The translations under genes were made by a program, and so were the position numbers. Positions 62,038 through 64,000 of a stretch of DNA of 64,000 bases are shown here, piece after piece. Each line of letters opens with the position of its first letter. Positions within the stretch are counted from its first letter, which is position 1. This DNA comes from Glycomyces tritici (lineage in GTDB: Bacteria; Actinomycetota; Actinomycetes; Mycobacteriales; Micromonosporaceae): NCBI RefSeq assembly GCF_030403505.1, contig NZ_JAUEMJ010000002.1:1-64000 (forward strand). The letters are read 5' to 3'. The notes below the pieces were generated by a model. It made no database searches. It was not told the DNA's origin and saw only the letters and a list, made by a program, of their open reading frames with translations.

Positions 62038-63110
62038 CAGGCGCCCGGCTGCTGCGGCTGGTACGACTCCGCGGACCGCGGCGCGGCGTCCTGGCGGGGG
62101 CTCACCGTGGGGGCCGGGACGGCCGCGAGGAGCTGGCCCACGAGCTGGTCGGTGACCACGCCGTCGGCCATGGCGTCGTAGGAGAGCACGAGGCGGTGGC
62201 GCAGGACGTCCGGTGCGATGTCGTCGAGGTCCTGCGGCAGGGCGTAGTCGCGGCCGCGCAGGAGCGCGATGGCGCGGGTGGCGCGGATGAGACCGAGGGA
62301 GGCGCGGGGACTGGCCCCGTACTGGATGTGGCGGGCGATGCCGCCGAGTCCGGCGCCGGCGGGGTTGCGGGTGGCCATGACGATGCGCACCGCGTAGTCG
62401 ACGAGGGCGTTGTGGATGAACACGCCGTCGGAGGCCTGCTGGAGGCGCAGGAGGTCGTCGGTGTCGAGGATGCGCTCGGGCACGGGCGAGTCGACGCCCA
62501 TGCGGAAGACGATCTCGCGCTCCTCGGCGTCGGTGGGGTAGCCGACGTTGACCTTGAAGAGGAAGCGGTCGCGCTGCGCCTCGGGCAGCGGGTAGACGCC
62601 TTCCTGCTCGATCGGGTTCTGGGTGGCCATGACCAGGAACGGCTTGGGGAGCACGTGGGTCTGGCCGCCGATGGAGATGCGGCCTTCGGCCATGACCTCC
62701 AGCATCGCGGACTGGACCTTCGCGGGGGCGCGGTTGATCTCGTCGGCGAGCACGAAGTTGGTGTAGACCGGGCCGAGTTCGACGTCGAAGGTCTCGCTGG
62801 ACTGGCGGTAGATGCGCGTGCCCACGATGTCGGCGGGGACGAGGTCGGGGGTGAACTGGATGCGCTGGAAGTCCGCGCCCACGACGCGGGCCATGGTCTC
62901 GACCGCGAGGGTCTTGGCGACGCCGGGCACGCCTTCGATGAGGCAGTGGCCGCGGGCCAGCAGCGCGGCGAACATGCGCTCGACGAGGGCGTCCTGGCCG
63001 ACGATGACCTTCTTGATCTCGAACAGCGCCTTCTCGAGGAGGGCGGCGTTCTCCGCCGGGGTGGAGCTCCCGGCGGCGCGGTCGGAACGGTCGGCCTCGG
63101 CTGATCCCAT
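62034..63110 (-). CDS. moxR: MoxR-family AAA+ ATPase
   Basis: From ATG 63110 (GGAG seven bases upstream) the product has 358 residues: Walker A GVPGVAKT (about 63-70), Walker B FVLADEINRAP (about 126-136), and sensor 1 LVMATQNPIEQEG (about 168-180). Upstream frames to 63284 have no site. Members act as chaperones on metal- or VWA-containing partners. It leads the operon MoxR, DUF58, VWA, whose order matches Rv1479-Rv1481. Confidence 0.93.
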   Translation of the reverse strand: MGSAEADRSDRAAGSSTPAENAALLEKALFEIKKVIVGQDALVERMFAALLARGHCLIEGVPGVAKTLAVETMARVVGADFQRIQFTPDLVPADIVGTRIYRQSSETFDVELGPVYTNFVLADEINRAPAKVQSAMLEVMAEGRISIGGQTHVLPKPFLVMATQNPIEQEGVYPLPEAQRDRFLFKVNVGYPTDAEEREIVFRMGVDSPVPERILDTDDLLRLQQASDGVFIHNALVDYAVRIVMATRNPAGAGLGGIARHIQYGASPRASLGLIRATRAIALLRGRDYALPQDLDDIAPDVLRHRLVLSYDAMADGVVTDQLVGQLLAAVPAPTVSPRQDAAPRSAESYQPQQPGAW

Positions 63111-63267
63111 GTCGGCTCCTTCAAGCGCGTTCGTTCTGGTCGTGTCGATACTAATTCGCCCGTTCGAGGATGGCAGGGGGCCGCACGGACCCGTGGGGCA
63201 CTCCTGCACCGCAATTTGTCGGGAACCCGACACTTCGGCCCGAACCCCTTGCGGCACAGGGGGTCTA

Positions 63268-63416
63268 CACTGCCGCAACACCATCCGGCAAATGGAAAAT
63301 CGGCATTTGCCCAGGAGCGTGACACGCCGCGCGTATTCAATCCGTTGCTGCGAATTGTCGGAGCGCTATGCTTTCACCAACCCGCACGACTTCCCCCGTG
63401 GTCGTGCGGGTCTTTT
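63268..63416 (+). ncRNA. candidate small RNA ending in a strong terminator
   Basis: A plus-strand intrinsic terminator (CCCGCACGAC 63381-63390, loop with five C, GTCGTGCGGG 63401-63410, then TCTTTT) lies about 75 bp before the next gene's start, so a transcript must end there that does not encode that gene. The 63111-63380 region has no gene on this strand. Inferred boundaries are approximate, with TACACT at about 63272 as a possible -10. It is not clearly any known RNA family. Confidence 0.35.
63381..63416 (+). terminator. intrinsic terminator
   Basis: A 10-bp perfect stem with a 10-base loop is followed by TCTTTT on the plus strand. It lies 75 bp before the alpha/beta hydrolase start and about 270 bp from the MoxR start (other strand). 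Confidence 0.8.
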
Positions 63417-63490
63417 GCTGCCCTAAGGGACGCCGCGCGCAGGCCTCGCGGAGGACGCGCACCGGCCCCGCCGGCATTAGAATTCCCCTC

Positions 63491-64000
63491 ATGCCCCGCC
63501 GCCGCCAGGCCCTGCTGCTCCCCGGACGCAACTACAGCGTGCAAGGGCCGCTGCTGATGTACACGCACGTGGCCCTGCAGTCCCGTGGCGCCCACACCTA
63601 CCCGCTCACGTGGAGGGGCGTGGACCGGCTCGCCGCCGACGAGCAGGCCATGATCGACGGCGTGTGCGAGCAGACCGAGGTCGTGCTCGACCGGGTGCAC
63701 AACGACGACCCGCCGCTCCTGGTCGGCAAGTCCCTCGGCACCGCCGCCGCGATCCTCGCCGCCCACCACGGCCTCCCCGCCATCTGGTTCACGCCGTTCC
63801 TCCAGCACTACCCGATCGTGCAGGCCCTGCGGCGCTCCACCGCGCCGTACCTGCTCGTGGGCGGCACCGCCGACCCGGCGTGGAACACCGCGCTGGCCCG
63901 CGAGCTCCCCGGCGAGGTCTGCGAGGTGCGCGGGGCCGACCACGGCATGTTCATCCGAGGCCGGCCGCTGGTCGAATCGGCGCACGCGATGGCGGACGTG
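63491..64000 (+). CDS. alpha/beta hydrolase, partial at window end
   Basis: From ATG 63491 a frame of at least 170 codons runs off the window. It shows the nucleophile elbow GKSLGT (about 79-84), a later Asp in GGTADPAWN and the His in ADHGMF, in the usual Ser-Asp-His order. It is a small cytoplasmic hydrolase of unknown substrate. The last codons in the window lie just after the catalytic His, so little of it is missing. No clear ribosome binding site is seen. Confidence 0.7.
   Translation, partial: MPRRRQALLLPGRNYSVQGPLLMYTHVALQSRGAHTYPLTWRGVDRLAADEQAMIDGVCEQTEVVLDRVHNDDPPLLVGKSLGTAAAILAAHHGLPAIWFTPFLQHYPIVQALRRSTAPYLLVGGTADPAWNTALARELPGEVCEVRGADHGMFIRGRPLVESAHAMADV

Noticed and set aside
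63381..63416. 6C-type RNA
   Set aside because: The known 6C family has two C-rich loops of six or more C; here only one loop with five C is visible. I keep it as an unclassified candidate.

Overview
The window is high-GC DNA from an actinobacterium. The evidence is G/C-rich third codon positions, type II tRNA-Leu architecture, many FadR/GntR, TetR, LacI and HxlR regulators, an InhA-type FabI, and a gene order on the right that matches the mycobacterial moxR–(DUF58)–(VWA)–fabG–inhA–hemH–(NfeD)–(SPFH) neighbourhood. The genus cannot be read with confidence.

Layout. Bases 1-5440 hold an IS-like element of about 1.4 kb (IS5-type DDE transposase plus a divergent passenger-like gene, bounded by 15-bp inverted repeats), a decayed second transposase, and a 1149-codon STAND/NACHT NTPase that looks like an antiphage or inflammasome-like effector. 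Bases 5467-52457 lie between two identical 59-bp direct repeats. The right copy is the 3' part of an intact tRNA-Leu(GAG) gene and the left copy is a displaced 3' part of the same tRNA. A tyrosine integrase (51073-52359) abuts the right copy. This reads as a 46.9-kb genomic island integrated into the tRNA. No conjugation or phage structural genes are visible; nearly all of it is metabolic cargo. To the right of 52487 lies core chromosome.

Island contents, left to right: a MarR regulator and a VOC protein; a carbohydrate block (8.2-23.2 kb) with two secreted parallel beta-helix proteins of GH141-like type, an enolase-superfamily dehydratase, two FadR-type regulators, a frameshifted PmoA-like protein, a Gfo/Idh/MocA oxidoreductase, a complete sugar ABC importer and a divergent LacI regulator with two matching operators; a metal block (23.3-34.4 kb) with a FecCD-type importer, a Cu-type P1B ATPase translationally coupled to a CopD/CtaG-like membrane protein, a BlaI/M56 pair, a ZnuA-like lipoprotein and a DsbA-like oxidoreductase; a secreted subtilase; an NmrA/HxlR pair; a UvrA2-like protein with an HxlR regulator; a GH29 alpha-L-fucosidase; and a ketone/ester block (44.5-50.4 kb) of TetR, SDR, esterase, MarR, Baeyer-Villiger monooxygenase and SMP-30 lactonase.

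The island is in visible decay. The monooxygenase carries one in-frame stop, the lactonase a stop and a frameshift, and the PmoA gene a frameshift. There are also short remnants of a sugar permease, an NmrA protein and an FecE-type ATPase. The regulatory DNA is legible: sigma-70-like promoters with 16-17 bp spacing overlap palindromic operators at several divergent junctions.

The core right flank carries a phosphotransferase, a C45-type acyltransferase, an RNA methyltransferase, the SPFH/NfeD pair, ferrochelatase, fatty-acid synthase II enzymes FabG and FabI, a MoxR/DUF58/VWA operon, a possible small RNA ending in a strong terminator, and the start of an alpha/beta hydrolase.
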